Assembly: GCA_025370075.1 (NCBI GenBank)
Contig: CP073016.1
Location: 1,860,001 to 1,924,000, forward strand
Reading direction: 5' to 3'
Source of the DNA: Chryseotalea sp. WA131a
GTDB taxonomy: Bacteria; Bacteroidota; Bacteroidia; Cytophagales; Cyclobacteriaceae
DNA: 64,000 bases
The notes beneath the pieces were generated by a model. The model was not told the DNA's origin. It made no database searches and worked only from the letters and a program-made list of their open reading frames with translations. The translations under genes and the position numbers were made by a program. Positions 1 to 8,111 of the stretch are shown in pieces (positions within the stretch are counted from its first letter, which is position 1; the number at the start of each line of letters is the position of its first letter).

Positions 1-470
1 TTCTGTTTGGCTCTGTTGAACCAGCTATCGAAAATCTCTAAGAAAATCCATTGCGTCCATCGGTAGTATTCCGGATCACAGGTCTGCACCTCACGACTCC
101 AATCATAACTAAAACCAATTTGACCAAGTTGTCTTTTAAAGTTTTGAATATTGTCTTGCGTGCTTTTGGCAGGGTGCACGCCATGTTCAATGGCATATTG
201 TTCGGCCGGTAACCCAAATGCGTCAAAGCCCATGGGATGCAACACATTAAAACCTTTGATGCGTTTGAAGCGCGCCACAATATCGCTGGCAATGTAGCCC
301 AGCGGATGCCCCACATGCAGCCCCGCACCCGATGGGTAGGGAAACATATCCAACACATAATACTTGGGCTTAGAAGAATCGTTACTTACACGGTACACAC
401 TCTTCTCTTCCCACGCTTTGCGCCACTTATCCTCAATGCGCTTAATCTCTTCTTTGCTATAATCGGCCAT
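1..470 (-). CDS. leuS: Leucyl-tRNA synthetase, N-terminal part (cut by window edge)
   Basis: Charges tRNA-Leu with leucine in the cytoplasm. About 156 N-terminal residues are present, beginning MADYSKEEIKRIEDKWRKAW; the rest lies beyond position 1. The class I HIGH signature appears as HVGH (about residues 52-55), preceded by MFPYPSGAGL, the usual LeuS sequence, and followed by HPMGFDAFGLPAEQYA, also typical. Start is the ATG at 470-468, 32 nt downstream of a TAnnTTTG box on the minus strand. The identification rests on these very conserved blocks and is secure. Editing and KMSKS regions are not in the window. Confidence 0.96.
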   Translation of the reverse strand, partial: MADYSKEEIKRIEDKWRKAWEEKSVYRVSNDSSKPKYYVLDMFPYPSGAGLHVGHPLGYIASDIVARFKRIKGFNVLHPMGFDAFGLPAEQYAIEHGVHPAKSTQDNIQNFKRQLGQIGFSYDWSREVQTCDPEYYRWTQWIFLEIFDSWFNRAKQ

Positions 471-501
471 TGCTGTCAAAAAATTCAAGATATTAGAACC
501 G

Positions 502-509
502 CAAAAGTA
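502..509 (-). promoter_or_regulatory. Candidate leuS promoter -7 box
   Basis: On the minus strand this reads TACTTTTG, matching the Bacteroidota -7 consensus TAnnTTTG. It ends 31 nt before the leuS ATG. No clear -33 TTG was found at 19-21 nt upstream, so this is a one-box prediction. Confidence 0.45.
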
Positions 510-555
510 ATGGTTATGGTTGAACTTTGCCCATTGCCGACAGCCGATTGCCTAC

Positions 556-686
556 TTTTTTGGCGTCCTGCTTCGGTTGCCACCTCCGCGAAAACGCTCC
601 GACTGTCAAACTCGCACCGGGCTGCCTCTACTCCTTGCCCCACCGCTCATTGCCCGCTGCTGGGTATCCACTTCCATCCCTGGCCG
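556..686 (+). repeat. GC-rich interspersed element, copy 1 (in the 471-758 gap)
   Basis: The 288-base gap between leuS and the 759 gene holds a GC-rich block in an otherwise AT-rich spacer. Its order of motifs is TTTGGCGTCC...CTTCGG...CCGGGCTGCC...TACTCC...CGCTC...TATCCACTTC...ATCCCTGG. The same order occurs at about 30207-30327. It is open in several frames, giving spurious proline/cysteine-rich ORFs with no protein character. Upstream of it, 527-556 carries GCCCATTGCC and GATTGCCTAC words like those near 58775-58810. Similar GC-rich elements are, from memory, scattered in Bacteroidota genomes; this is not verified here. Confidence 0.5.
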
Positions 687-758
687 GAAATACTCACAAT
701 GAAAATTGTCAAATGAAACTTTAAATTAATATCTTCACAGACTAATACCCGAAACCCT

Positions 759-983
759 ATGAAGACCTCCTCCTATAACCCCAGCCCGCTAGAGATTGAT
801 TTTGCTAATGCCTTATTCATTTTGCAAAAGGAGTTGGAAAAACATTTGCAAGGCAACCAAATCATACATGTAGAGAGCAACATCAAGCGCGATAACCCCA
901 TGGTGAAGTTTAACCTACTCGACAAAGATGGCGACCCACACGAAATAGTGGTGCGGATTGTTCAAATACCAGATAAGTTTTAA
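759..983 (+). CDS. Small conserved hypothetical protein (74 aa)
   Basis: A 74-residue soluble protein. It is not assigned to a family here. Its composition is that of a real gene: an amphipathic helix region (about 12-32, IDFANALFILQKELEKHL) followed by two likely beta strands, one with alternating charge (HVESNIKRDNPMVKFNLLDKDGD) and one ending VVRIVQIPD. No signal peptide or membrane segment. It stands alone on the plus strand between leuS and cruF, both on the minus strand. It resembles small helix-plus-sheet proteins of Cytophagales genomes, but no function can be inferred. Confidence 0.65.
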   Translation: MKTSSYNPSPLEIDFANALFILQKELEKHLQGNQIIHVESNIKRDNPMVKFNLLDKDGDPHEIVVRIVQIPDKF

Positions 984-1047
984 AACTTAAGCTACAGATT
1001 TATTAATGGCAGAATTGATTTAATCTGTGGTAATTTTTTTATAGAAT

Positions 1048-1677
1048 CTAAAACCTAGAAGTTGCATTTAGCACCAAAAAGAAAACCGACTCAATTATTA
1101 AAAACGGCAAAGCAAATCGGTTAGGCTTCGCCACATTTAATCGGTTGAAAAGGGTAAACAAGATAGCCGACACTACAAACCAACCGATGTAATTACTCAG
1201 CGGCACTTGTCCACCTTGCCAGCTCCAAAAATCATAGTGAATGGCTACGGGCTCCATCAGCCAATCTAAAAACACAGCCGTCATGGCGCAAGCAAAAACA
1301 AATCGAGTTGCCGAAACCCGACCAGTAAAAACAGTAGCGATGGAATAAATGGTGATAAACCAGTTGACGCCAATCATCAACGGGATATTATAAAGTTTGA
1401 TGCCAAGGGTGTTTCCGTATTGATAGTAGCCAAAAATCAAATGATGGTTAACGCCTAAATATTCTACACCAAAACCAACCGCAAAAGCAATAATCGCAAA
1501 AAGATAAAAAGACGATGTCCGCTCCGAGTGGTTCCATGCCAACAAAAAGGCGCTTACTAAAAGTGTAATGGGCGTTGCTTGCTGAAATAGGCTTTTGTAT
1601 GGAGAGAGCAAACCAACGATGCCAACCGCATAAAGCAATAAAGTAATACCAAAAGAAATCTTTAATCTTTTTTCCAC
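1048..1677 (-). CDS. cruF: Carotenoid biosynthesis protein, CruF-like hydratase (DUF422 family)
   Basis: A 209-residue polytopic membrane protein with about six or seven hydrophobic segments. It carries the family hallmarks VEYLGVNHHLIFGYYQYG (about 71-88), then LYNIPLMIGVNWF and FLDWLMEPVAIHYDFWSW, which give the conserved acidic/histidine set of CruF carotenoid 1',2'-hydratases and the wider Caroten_synth family. In Cytophagales, CruF hydrates the psi end of a carotenoid before CrtD desaturates it on the way to flexixanthin-type pigments. The crtD-like gene just upstream on the same strand supports this. The two genes are separated by a 136-base word-repeat spacer. The exact substrate is inferred. 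Confidence 0.82.
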   Translation of the reverse strand: MEKRLKISFGITLLLYAVGIVGLLSPYKSLFQQATPITLLVSAFLLAWNHSERTSSFYLFAIIAFAVGFGVEYLGVNHHLIFGYYQYGNTLGIKLYNIPLMIGVNWFITIYSIATVFTGRVSATRFVFACAMTAVFLDWLMEPVAIHYDFWSWQGGQVPLSNYIGWFVVSAILFTLFNRLNVAKPNRFALPFLIIESVFFLVLNATSRF

Positions 1678-1683
1678 AAACTT

Positions 1684-1813
1684 TTAACTATCGACTTTTA
1701 TACTTTAAAACTTTAAACTTTAAACCTTGAACTTTAAACTTCCAACTTTAAACTTTGAACTTTCAACTTTGAACTTTAAACTTTAAACTTTTTTAAACCT
1801 TGAACTCAGACAA
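1684..1813. repeat. Degenerate AACTTTAAA word-repeat spacer
   Basis: The spacer between crtD and cruF consists of about a dozen imperfect copies of 8-10 nt words (AACTTTAAA, AACTTTGAA, AACTTTCAA) on the plus strand. On the minus (transcribed) strand they read TTTAAAGTT and TTCAAAGTT. The array reaches the crtD stop codon: the last crtD codons (Lys-Phe-Lys-Val) are themselves one word. A matching set with both orientations lies at 27679-27770. Confidence 0.75.
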
Positions 1814-3286
1814 CTAAACTTTAAACTTCTCCCCAACCAACTCCCCCACTATTTTCCCAGACAGCAAGCACAGCGGAATACCCCCTCCTGGATGCACGCT
1901 GCCTCCGCAAAAAAACAAATTATCAAACTGCGAAGAAAAGTTTTTATGCCTAAGAAAGGCTGCAAAGGGATTATTGGAACTTGTTCCATACAACGACCCT
2001 TGGTAAGATGAAGTTTTCAAATCGATGGAACGCGGGTCGAGAATTTCTTCTACCTCAATCAATGCAGCAATATCCATTTTTAAAAGTCGACTTAATTTAG
2101 CAATAACGTTTTGCCGGGTTTGTGAAATGATAGTCTCCCACTCCTGCCCTACATTCGCTGGCACGTTTACCATAACAAACCAATTTTCCTTTCCGTTGGG
2201 TGCATCAGCCAGTTCGTACTTACTCGTAATATTGAGGTACACGGTAGGGTCATTATATACCGACTTCAGTTCAAATATATGTTGAAACTCCTTTTCGTAC
2301 TCGCTGCTGAAAAATATATTATGCAGATCCAATTCTAGAAAAGAGTGATTGATTCCCCAATAAAAAATAAGCGCAGAGCTAGAGCGTTCTTGCTTTAGAA
2401 TTCGTTCAGGAGCTTTTACTGTCGGCATCAATTTTCGGTACGCATAATACGCATCCATGTTGCAAACCACCACATCCGCAAAAACAAATTGCTTGTGCAC
2501 CTCTACACCGGTTACACGATTATTACTATTCCCAATTTTTGTAATCTGCTGATCAAAGGAAAACCTCACACCCAAATTAACAGCCAGTTTATAAAGCGCC
2601 AACGTAATGGCGTGCATCCCTCCTTTCGGCAAATACGTGCCGATGGAAAATTCCAAGTGAGGAATAGAAGTTAAAATGCCGGGCGCTTGGTAGGGATTGG
2701 AACCGTTGTAGGTGGCATAGCGATTGAACAACTGAACAAGCTTGGGGTGTTGTAGCCGTTTTTCATTCAGCTTGTTCATGGTGGTGAAAATTCCGTAGCG
2801 ATGGATTTTTGACAATGACTTTGCAACCGGCCAAGTAAGCCAAGTAGAAAGTTTGTGCAGCGAGTTCTCTAAGAATATCTTTCCAGCAGATTGGTATGTT
2901 GCTCCACTTTGTTCGAGATAATCATTGACGGTCTTAGGTGAAACTCCAAATTTCCGTTCAATTTCTTCTGCCAATTTTTTCCGGTCAGCAAAGGCTGTGA
3001 GTTGCGTTCCGTCTTCATAAAAATATTTACAGCAAACTTCCATGCGTTGATAGTTGAAATAATCGCGGGGGTTTTTGCCCGCGAGCTTAAATAAATCATC
3101 TACTAAATAAGGAAGGGTAAACAAAGATGGTCCGGCATCAAAGCGATAGCCATCTAAACTAAACTCACTCAACTTACCGCCTGGGTAAGCATTGGCTTCA
3201 AAGACATGAACCTCCAACCCTTGGCACCTCAAACGGATGGCTGATGCCAAACCCGCCACACCTGATCCAATAACAACTGCTTTCAT
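1814..3286 (-). CDS. crtD: CrtI-family carotenoid desaturase, probably 1-hydroxycarotenoid 3,4-desaturase
   Basis: A 490-residue FAD-dependent desaturase/isomerase of the CrtI family. The N-terminus has the dinucleotide-binding fold KAVVIGSGVAGLASAIRL (2-19) ending in an acidic residue (VHVFEA), followed by PGGKLSEFSLDGYRFDAGP. The C-terminus has the second FAD-binding motif FFCGGSVHPGGGIPLCLLSG (about 458-477). Length is usual. CrtI, CrtD and CrtN are hard to separate by eye; the adjacent cruF and the lack of crtB/crtI neighbours favour CrtD, which desaturates hydroxylated psi ends. Start ATG 3286 follows a TAnnTTTG box at 3335-3342. The last residues (KFKV) come from the neighbouring word-repeat. 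Confidence 0.8.
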   Translation of the reverse strand: MKAVVIGSGVAGLASAIRLRCQGLEVHVFEANAYPGGKLSEFSLDGYRFDAGPSLFTLPYLVDDLFKLAGKNPRDYFNYQRMEVCCKYFYEDGTQLTAFADRKKLAEEIERKFGVSPKTVNDYLEQSGATYQSAGKIFLENSLHKLSTWLTWPVAKSLSKIHRYGIFTTMNKLNEKRLQHPKLVQLFNRYATYNGSNPYQAPGILTSIPHLEFSIGTYLPKGGMHAITLALYKLAVNLGVRFSFDQQITKIGNSNNRVTGVEVHKQFVFADVVVCNMDAYYAYRKLMPTVKAPERILKQERSSSALIFYWGINHSFLELDLHNIFFSSEYEKEFQHIFELKSVYNDPTVYLNITSKYELADAPNGKENWFVMVNVPANVGQEWETIISQTRQNVIAKLSRLLKMDIAALIEVEEILDPRSIDLKTSSYQGSLYGTSSNNPFAAFLRHKNFSSQFDNLFFCGGSVHPGGGIPLCLLSGKIVGELVGEKFKV

Positions 3287-3334
3287 TATTTTAAGCTAAG
3301 AACAAGTTAATATTAGTATGGTTTTGCTTTTTTG

Positions 3335-3342
3335 CAAACTTA
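3335..3342 (-). promoter_or_regulatory. Candidate crtD promoter -7 box
   Basis: Minus strand TAAGTTTG, matching TAnnTTTG, 48 nt before the crtD ATG. It would also drive cruF if transcription passes the repeat spacer. No good -33 element seen. Confidence 0.4.
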
Positions 3343-3394
3343 CTATCAAAAGTGAGAAGCTATGGAAAGTGTATCAATTGTGGGCAGCCTGTGA

Positions 3395-3538
3395 GTAATA
3401 AGTTTTGCGGCAATTCTGACTAATGTTTCACAAGTTGTTGATATTCAATTGGGTCAACAGTATCTCACACATGGAATTTATCGTGTGCGGTTGCGCATCC
3501 GCAGTAATGCTACGGGCTGTGAATCGGTGGATGAATAA
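3395..3538 (+). pseudogene. Possible remnant of a PKD-type secreted protein
   Basis: The 539-base gap 3287-3825 has no intact gene. Within it this stop-to-stop frame of 47 codons reads ...NVSQVVDIQLGQQYLTHGIY, then RVRLRIRSNATGCESVDE and a stop. The spacing of the GIYRVRLRIRS strand and the TGC turn resembles the last two strands of PKD/Ig-like domains in Bacteroidota adhesins (pattern pGtYtVtLtvts..GC). There is no start codon or signal peptide. It may be a decayed gene end or chance. The rest of the gap (3539-3800) shows nothing I can name. Confidence 0.25.
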
Positions 3539-3804
3539 AAGTGAAAATTTTAAAAATCCGGTACTGCATTTTCTGTCTGACTTGCCTTTAGCCAGTGGGA
3601 ACGCAAAAACCAACCGATGTTGGGTTTGCCAATACGTTCAATCTACAAATTTTTGAATGGCACATCCCTCACAAAATTATGCGATGTTAGGCTGCCAGTG
3701 GTAGCCCACGCTTTACCTACCTCCGCCCAGGGAACACACACCAGTAAATGATTTTCATCGCTTCATCGCTCAACAAAGCCATTCGATTTTACCATATTTT
3801 GGCT

Positions 3805-3812
3805 TAGATTTG
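3805..3812 (+). promoter_or_regulatory. Candidate ftsK promoter -7 box
   Basis: TAGATTTG matches TAnnTTTG and ends 13 nt before the ftsK ATG; a TTCG 19 nt upstream (3782-3785) could be a weak -33 element. The resulting leader would be very short. Confidence 0.45.
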
Positions 3813-3825
3813 CGGTAAATACGCG

Positions 3826-6270
3826 ATGGCCGAAAACACCTACAAGTCCAATACATTTAAGAAACCTGAGAAAGAAAAGAAAGGGAAGTCGCCTAAATCG
3901 AAGTTCAAGTTCAGTTTTTCTTTTTTTCAAGATGCGCGCTTTATTCTGGCCAGCGGTTTTTTCTTTATCATTATTGCGCTTTACCTTTTTACTGCATTTA
4001 TATCCTACCTATTTACCGGCAAGGCCGACCAAAGTGTAGTAGAGGCTATGTGGAATACCAATTTGCTTGAATCCGGACGAGAAGCAGAAAACTGGCTAGG
4101 TCTTTACGGAGCGATTACTTCGCACTATCTCATGTTTAAATGGTTGGGCATCTCTGCCTTTGCCATTCCGCCTCTGTTGTTTTTGGTGGGATTCAAGATG
4201 GTTTTCAAGCGTGAATTATTATCGATTTTTTCAGTTTTTATTTTTTCCGTCTTCGCGGGATTATGGCTTTGTTTGTTGTTAGGCTATTTAACCCACACGT
4301 TGGCTGGTGTGAATGAAATCAGTTTTCTCAGTGGAGGTCTTGGCTACGAATTGGCCAAAGTTTCGGATGGATTGCTCGGGTGGGGAACATTTATGGTGTT
4401 GATACTGTCGCTGTTTATCTTCATCATTTATTTCTATAACGTTACAGCCATCAATGCCTTTCAAGTAAAAAACCCTAAACCAATCGGCAACGATGCATTC
4501 TTGCCAGAAGAAGACATCATCAAGCCGACCTATACCGATGAACGAGATAACTGGCCGGATAAAAAAGAAGATGATGGTGAATTGCTTTTGATGAAGCAAC
4601 CAACCGAGCCAACAAAAATCCCTGAAATAAAATTGGAGGTTGAGGCCGAGAAAGTAGAAATCAAAGAAAAAATTGAACCCCTCTTTACAATAGAAGACCC
4701 AATTGTAGAAAGTGATGCGGTAGCCGAAAAATTAGTAGAGGCAAAAGGTCTCTATGACCCCACTCTTGATTTAAGTAGTTATAAATTTCCGCCCATTGAG
4801 TTGTTGAATGAGTACGAAGTAGGAAAGGTGCAAGTATCGCAAGAGGAACTGAATCAAAACAAAGACAAAATTGTTGCTACACTTACCAATTTTAAAATTG
4901 GTATTCAAAGCATTAAGGCCACCATTGGCCCAACGGTTACCCTTTATGAAATCGTACCCGATGCGGGTATCAAAATTTCACGCATCAAAAATTTGGAAGA
5001 TGATATCGCCTTGAGCCTTGCAGCGCTGGGTATTCGGATTATCGCACCCATCCCCGGCAAGGGCACCATTGGTATTGAAGTGCCAAACAAAAACCGAGAG
5101 ATGGTAAGCATACGTTCGGTGTTGGCTTCTGAGCGTTTTCAAAAATCGGATAAGGACTTACCCATTGCCATTGGCAAAACCATCTCAAATGAATTATTGG
5201 TAATTGATTTGGCCAAGATGCCACACTTGTTGGTGGCAGGTGCTACAGGCCAAGGTAAGTCGGTGGGGCTGAATGTGATTTTAACTTCACTACTTTACAA
5301 ACTTCACCCGAGCCAATTAAAGTTTGTGTTGGTCGACCCGAAGAAAGTGGAGATGTCGCTCTTCAGTAAAATAGAAAGACATTACTTGGCCAAGCTCCCC
5401 AATAGCGAAGAGGCCATAATTACCGATACCAAAAAAGTAGTGTACACCCTCAATTCGCTTTGCATTGAAATGGAGAACCGTTACGAAATTTTGAAAGATG
5501 CGGGTGCGCGAAACCTGAAGGAGTACAACGCTAAATTTGTTGGACGAAAGCTAAATCCAAAAGAAGGACATCGCTTTTTACCCTACATCGTTTTAGTGAT
5601 TGATGAGTTGGCCGATTTGATGATGACAGCCGGTAAAGAAGTAGAAACCCCAATTGCCCGATTAGCACAATTGGCTCGCGCTATTGGCATACACTTAGTG
5701 GTTGCTACACAACGACCTTCTGTTAATGTAATCACCGGTGTTATCAAAGCAAACTTCCCGGCAAGGCTTTCTTTCCGAGTAACTTCGAAAGTCGATTCGC
5801 GCACGATTTTAGATTCAGGCGGAGCCGATCAATTGGTGGGCATGGGCGATATGCTGTTGTCATTGGGTTCAGATGTGATCCGTTTGCAAAGTCCGTTTGT
5901 AGATACACCAGAGATTGAAAAAGTCTGCGATTACATTGGTGCGCAGCGAGGGTACGATTCAGCTTACCTGTTGCCTGAGTTTGAAGGTGAAGACGAGGGT
6001 GGGGCAAATGCGGTAGATTTATCGGAGCGCGATGGGTTGTTTGAAGAAGCCGCAAAATTAATCGTCATGCACCAGCAAGGAAGCACGTCCCTTATCCAAC
6101 GAAAGTTGAAACTTGGATATAACCGAGCTGGTCGATTAATTGATCAATTGGAAGCAGCTAAAATTGTAGGCCCTTTCGAGGGTTCGAAAGCACGGGAGGT
6201 TTTGATTAAAGACGAAACTAGTTTGGAACAATTATTGACTGATTTAAAAGATAAACACAGTAAACCATAA
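3826..6270 (+). CDS. ftsK: DNA translocase FtsK/SpoIIIE
   Basis: An 814-residue membrane-anchored hexameric ATPase that pumps DNA at the division septum and helps resolve chromosome dimers. N-terminal region: basic stretch, then four hydrophobic segments (about 37-58, 92-115, 128-155, 183-208). Linker about 210-330 is acidic. The motor has the beta subdomain, Walker A GATGQGKS (about 472-479), Walker B VLVIDELADLMM (about 588-599) and VVATQRPSVNVITG after it. A C-terminal winged-helix gamma domain (about 745-805, SLIQRKLKLGYNRAGRLIDQL) would read polar DNA guide sites. Length is normal for Bacteroidota. The LolA-like gene follows after 20 nt and is probably co-transcribed. Confidence 0.96.
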   Translation: MAENTYKSNTFKKPEKEKKGKSPKSKFKFSFSFFQDARFILASGFFFIIIALYLFTAFISYLFTGKADQSVVEAMWNTNLLESGREAENWLGLYGAITSHYLMFKWLGISAFAIPPLLFLVGFKMVFKRELLSIFSVFIFSVFAGLWLCLLLGYLTHTLAGVNEISFLSGGLGYELAKVSDGLLGWGTFMVLILSLFIFIIYFYNVTAINAFQVKNPKPIGNDAFLPEEDIIKPTYTDERDNWPDKKEDDGELLLMKQPTEPTKIPEIKLEVEAEKVEIKEKIEPLFTIEDPIVESDAVAEKLVEAKGLYDPTLDLSSYKFPPIELLNEYEVGKVQVSQEELNQNKDKIVATLTNFKIGIQSIKATIGPTVTLYEIVPDAGIKISRIKNLEDDIALSLAALGIRIIAPIPGKGTIGIEVPNKNREMVSIRSVLASERFQKSDKDLPIAIGKTISNELLVIDLAKMPHLLVAGATGQGKSVGLNVILTSLLYKLHPSQLKFVLVDPKKVEMSLFSKIERHYLAKLPNSEEAIITDTKKVVYTLNSLCIEMENRYEILKDAGARNLKEYNAKFVGRKLNPKEGHRFLPYIVLVIDELADLMMTAGKEVETPIARLAQLARAIGIHLVVATQRPSVNVITGVIKANFPARLSFRVTSKVDSRTILDSGGADQLVGMGDMLLSLGSDVIRLQSPFVDTPEIEKVCDYIGAQRGYDSAYLLPEFEGEDEGGANAVDLSERDGLFEEAAKLIVMHQQGSTSLIQRKLKLGYNRAGRLIDQLEAAKIVGPFEGSKAREVLIKDETSLEQLLTDLKDKHSKP

Positions 6271-6290
6271 TGTAGATTTTAACCAATTCG

Positions 6291-6932
6291 ATGAAAAAGT
6301 TTGTTTCAGTGGCCATTTTAACGTTTGCAGGTAAGATGTTGATGGCTCAATACGACCCCAAGGCATTAGAGATTCTAGAAGCCATGAGCAAAAAATACAA
6401 AGCCATTCCCACTTTTGAGGCAAACATTACCTCGGCCATGACCAACGAGACCGATGGCGTAAAGGAAGAATTCAAAGGAAAAATCACCGTAAAGGGCGAT
6501 AAATTCAAGTTGATTTTGGATGATCAGGAGATTACTAATAACGGTGCTACGGTATGGACCTACCTGCCATCGGCCAAAGAAGTGAGCATCGATAACTTTG
6601 ACCCAAAGTCGGATGAGATCAATCCAGTAAAAATATTTGAGATTTATAAAAAAGGTTTTAAATACGTACACTTGGGTGAAAAAACAGAGGCGGGTGTTGT
6701 AGTAGATGAAGTTGACTTGGTGCCCGAGAAGAAAAACGCGCAGTATTTTAAAATCAAGATGATGATTTCTAAAAAGGACAAAAGCATCCATAGCTGGACA
6801 ATGTTTGATCGCTCTGGTAATCGCTATCGATATTCCATTACCAAGTTTACTCCTAATCTAAAATTAGATGATGCCTTCTTTACTTTTGATGTGAAAAAAT
6901 ATCCTGGTGTGGAAGTAAATGATTTGAGGTAG
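6291..6932 (+). CDS. LolA-like outer-membrane lipoprotein carrier
   Basis: A 213-residue periplasmic protein with signal peptide MKKFVSVAILTFAGKMLMA and likely cleavage before QYDPK. The mature part follows the LolA/LolB fold pattern: an N-terminal helix, FEANITSAMTNETDG, the strand EEFKGKITVKGDKFKLIL, then NNGATVWTYLPSAKEVSID, and a C-terminal DAFFTFDVKKYPGVEVNDLR. Such proteins ferry lipoproteins across the periplasm. Position directly after ftsK is common in Bacteroidota. The family is clear; strict equivalence to E. coli LolA is not provable here. A strong hairpin terminator follows. Confidence 0.82.
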   Translation: MKKFVSVAILTFAGKMLMAQYDPKALEILEAMSKKYKAIPTFEANITSAMTNETDGVKEEFKGKITVKGDKFKLILDDQEITNNGATVWTYLPSAKEVSIDNFDPKSDEINPVKIFEIYKKGFKYVHLGEKTEAGVVVDEVDLVPEKKNAQYFKIKMMISKKDKSIHSWTMFDRSGNRYRYSITKFTPNLKLDDAFFTFDVKKYPGVEVNDLR

Positions 6933-6953
6933 TTCTTTTTTCAAGAAAATAGT

Positions 6954-6979
6954 AAGTCGGTGAGAGCCGACTTTTTTTT
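6954..6979 (+). terminator. Rho-independent terminator after the lolA-like gene
   Basis: Stem AAGTCGG (6954-6960), loop TGAGAG, stem CCGACTT (6967-6973), then an uninterrupted T tract to 6979. It lies 21 nt after the stop codon. Confidence 0.85.
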
Positions 6980-7038
6980 GTTTAGTCATTTCGGTTTTTT
7001 ACAAATAGAATTACCGCAAGTTTCTTTATTTTTATACA

Positions 7039-7851
7039 ATGAACCGCCAAGAGCTATTTGAGCAAATCAAAAAAAAGAGATCGTATCTATGTGTGGGGCT
7101 CGATACCGATTTGGACAAAATACCCAAACATTTGCTGAAAACAGACGACCCCGTTTTTGAATTTAATAAGCAAATTATTGACGCAACCCACGAGTATTGC
7201 GTAGCCTACAAACCCAACATCGCATTTTACGAGGCACTCGGCCCTAAGGGTTGGGAGAGTTTGCAAAAGACCTTGGATTATTTACCTACTGATTGCTTTA
7301 CCATTGCTGATGCCAAACGTGGCGACATTGGTAATACCAGTGCCTTGTATGCCAAAGCTTTTTTTGAACGGATGAATTTTGATTCCATTACCGTTGCTCC
7401 TTATATGGGTGAAGATTCCGTCAAACCATTTTTAGAATTCAGCGGCAAGTGGGTCATACTGTTGGTTCATACTTCCAATTCGGGCAGTCGTGATTTTCAA
7501 TTGCTGGAATCCAACGATGGTCACTTCCTTTTTCAACATGTGATTTTTGCTTCGCAGCAATGGGCCACACCCGACCAAATGATGTATGTAGTGGGTGCAA
7601 CCCACGCAGAAAAGATTGGTGCCATACGCGCATTAGCCCCTGAGCATTTTTTTCTTGTGCCAGGCGTTGGTGCACAAGGGGGAGATTTAGGAGCTGTTTC
7701 GAAAGCCGGATTGAATAGTCAGTGTGGCTTATTGGTCAATTCTTCAAGAGCAATTATCTATGCATCAAGCAAGGAGGATTTTGCAGAAGTGGCCAGGAGG
7801 GAAGCGATGAAGACTCAAAAAGAAATGGAAGTCTACTTACAGCACTTGTAG
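7039..7851 (+). CDS. pyrF: Orotidine 5'-phosphate decarboxylase (long, type 2)
   Basis: Decarboxylates OMP to UMP, the last step of de novo pyrimidine synthesis. The catalytic set is D-x-K-x-x-D in DAKRGDIGNTS (Asp91, Lys93, Asp96). N-terminal LCVGLDTDLDKIP and CVAYKPNIAFYEALG are the usual substrate-binding segments, and LVPGVGAQGGD near the C-terminus binds phosphate. At 270 residues it belongs to the longer type used in actinobacteria and Bacteroidota. Start ATG is 59 nt after the previous terminator. The next small ORF starts 2 nt after its stop, so a run of short-spaced genes begins here. Confidence 0.95.
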   Translation: MNRQELFEQIKKKRSYLCVGLDTDLDKIPKHLLKTDDPVFEFNKQIIDATHEYCVAYKPNIAFYEALGPKGWESLQKTLDYLPTDCFTIADAKRGDIGNTSALYAKAFFERMNFDSITVAPYMGEDSVKPFLEFSGKWVILLVHTSNSGSRDFQLLESNDGHFLFQHVIFASQQWATPDQMMYVVGATHAEKIGAIRALAPEHFFLVPGVGAQGGDLGAVSKAGLNSQCGLLVNSSRAIIYASSKEDFAEVARREAMKTQKEMEVYLQHL

Positions 7852-7853
7852 TT

Positions 7854-8111
7854 ATGGATGTTGTGGGAGTCTTGATTACATTCATACTTTATCCATTCAG
7901 GTTCATTATTGGTTTGTGTAAGATTTGGCTTGAGAACGGAAGAAGAAAAACCTTTGGTCAAATTTTAACAGAAAGTGAAACGAGAGAAATAGTCTCACAC
8001 GGTACAATATCGATTCTGAATTTGATTGCTGGAATCGGGGCTATCATGATGATGATTTTTGTGATAATGGTTATCGTAGGAATTTTTAAGAATGGACTCA
8101 GTCATGCATGA
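7854..8111 (+). CDS. Small two-helix membrane protein
   Basis: An 85-residue protein not recognised as a family. Two hydrophobic stretches are plain: VGVLITFILYPFRFIIGL (about 4-21) and a longer one, LNLIAGIGAIMMMIFVIMVI (about 57-76), separated by a polar loop (NGRRKTFGQILTESETREIV). No signal cleavage site or lipobox. The ATG lies 2 nt after the pyrF stop and its own stop overlaps the DUF2851 start, so it is translationally linked to both neighbours. The linkage and the clear membrane pattern argue that it is real. Confidence 0.6.
   Translation: MDVVGVLITFILYPFRFIIGLCKIWLENGRRKTFGQILTESETREIVSHGTISILNLIAGIGAIMMMIFVIMVIVGIFKNGLSHA

Noticed and set aside
237..724. Overlapping plus-strand ORFs across the leuS start and following gap
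   Set aside because: They are antisense to leuS or run through the GC-rich block; composition is proline/cysteine-rich noise in several frames.
1684..1813. CRISPR array
   Set aside because: Repeats are 8-10 nt and imperfect, with no unique spacers of constant length and no cas genes.
3423..3656. 77-residue plus-strand ORF and its antisense in the crtD-ftsK gap
   Set aside because: No protein-like pattern, and the opposite frame 3428-3613 is equally open; the PKD-like frame at 3395 uses a different reading frame.
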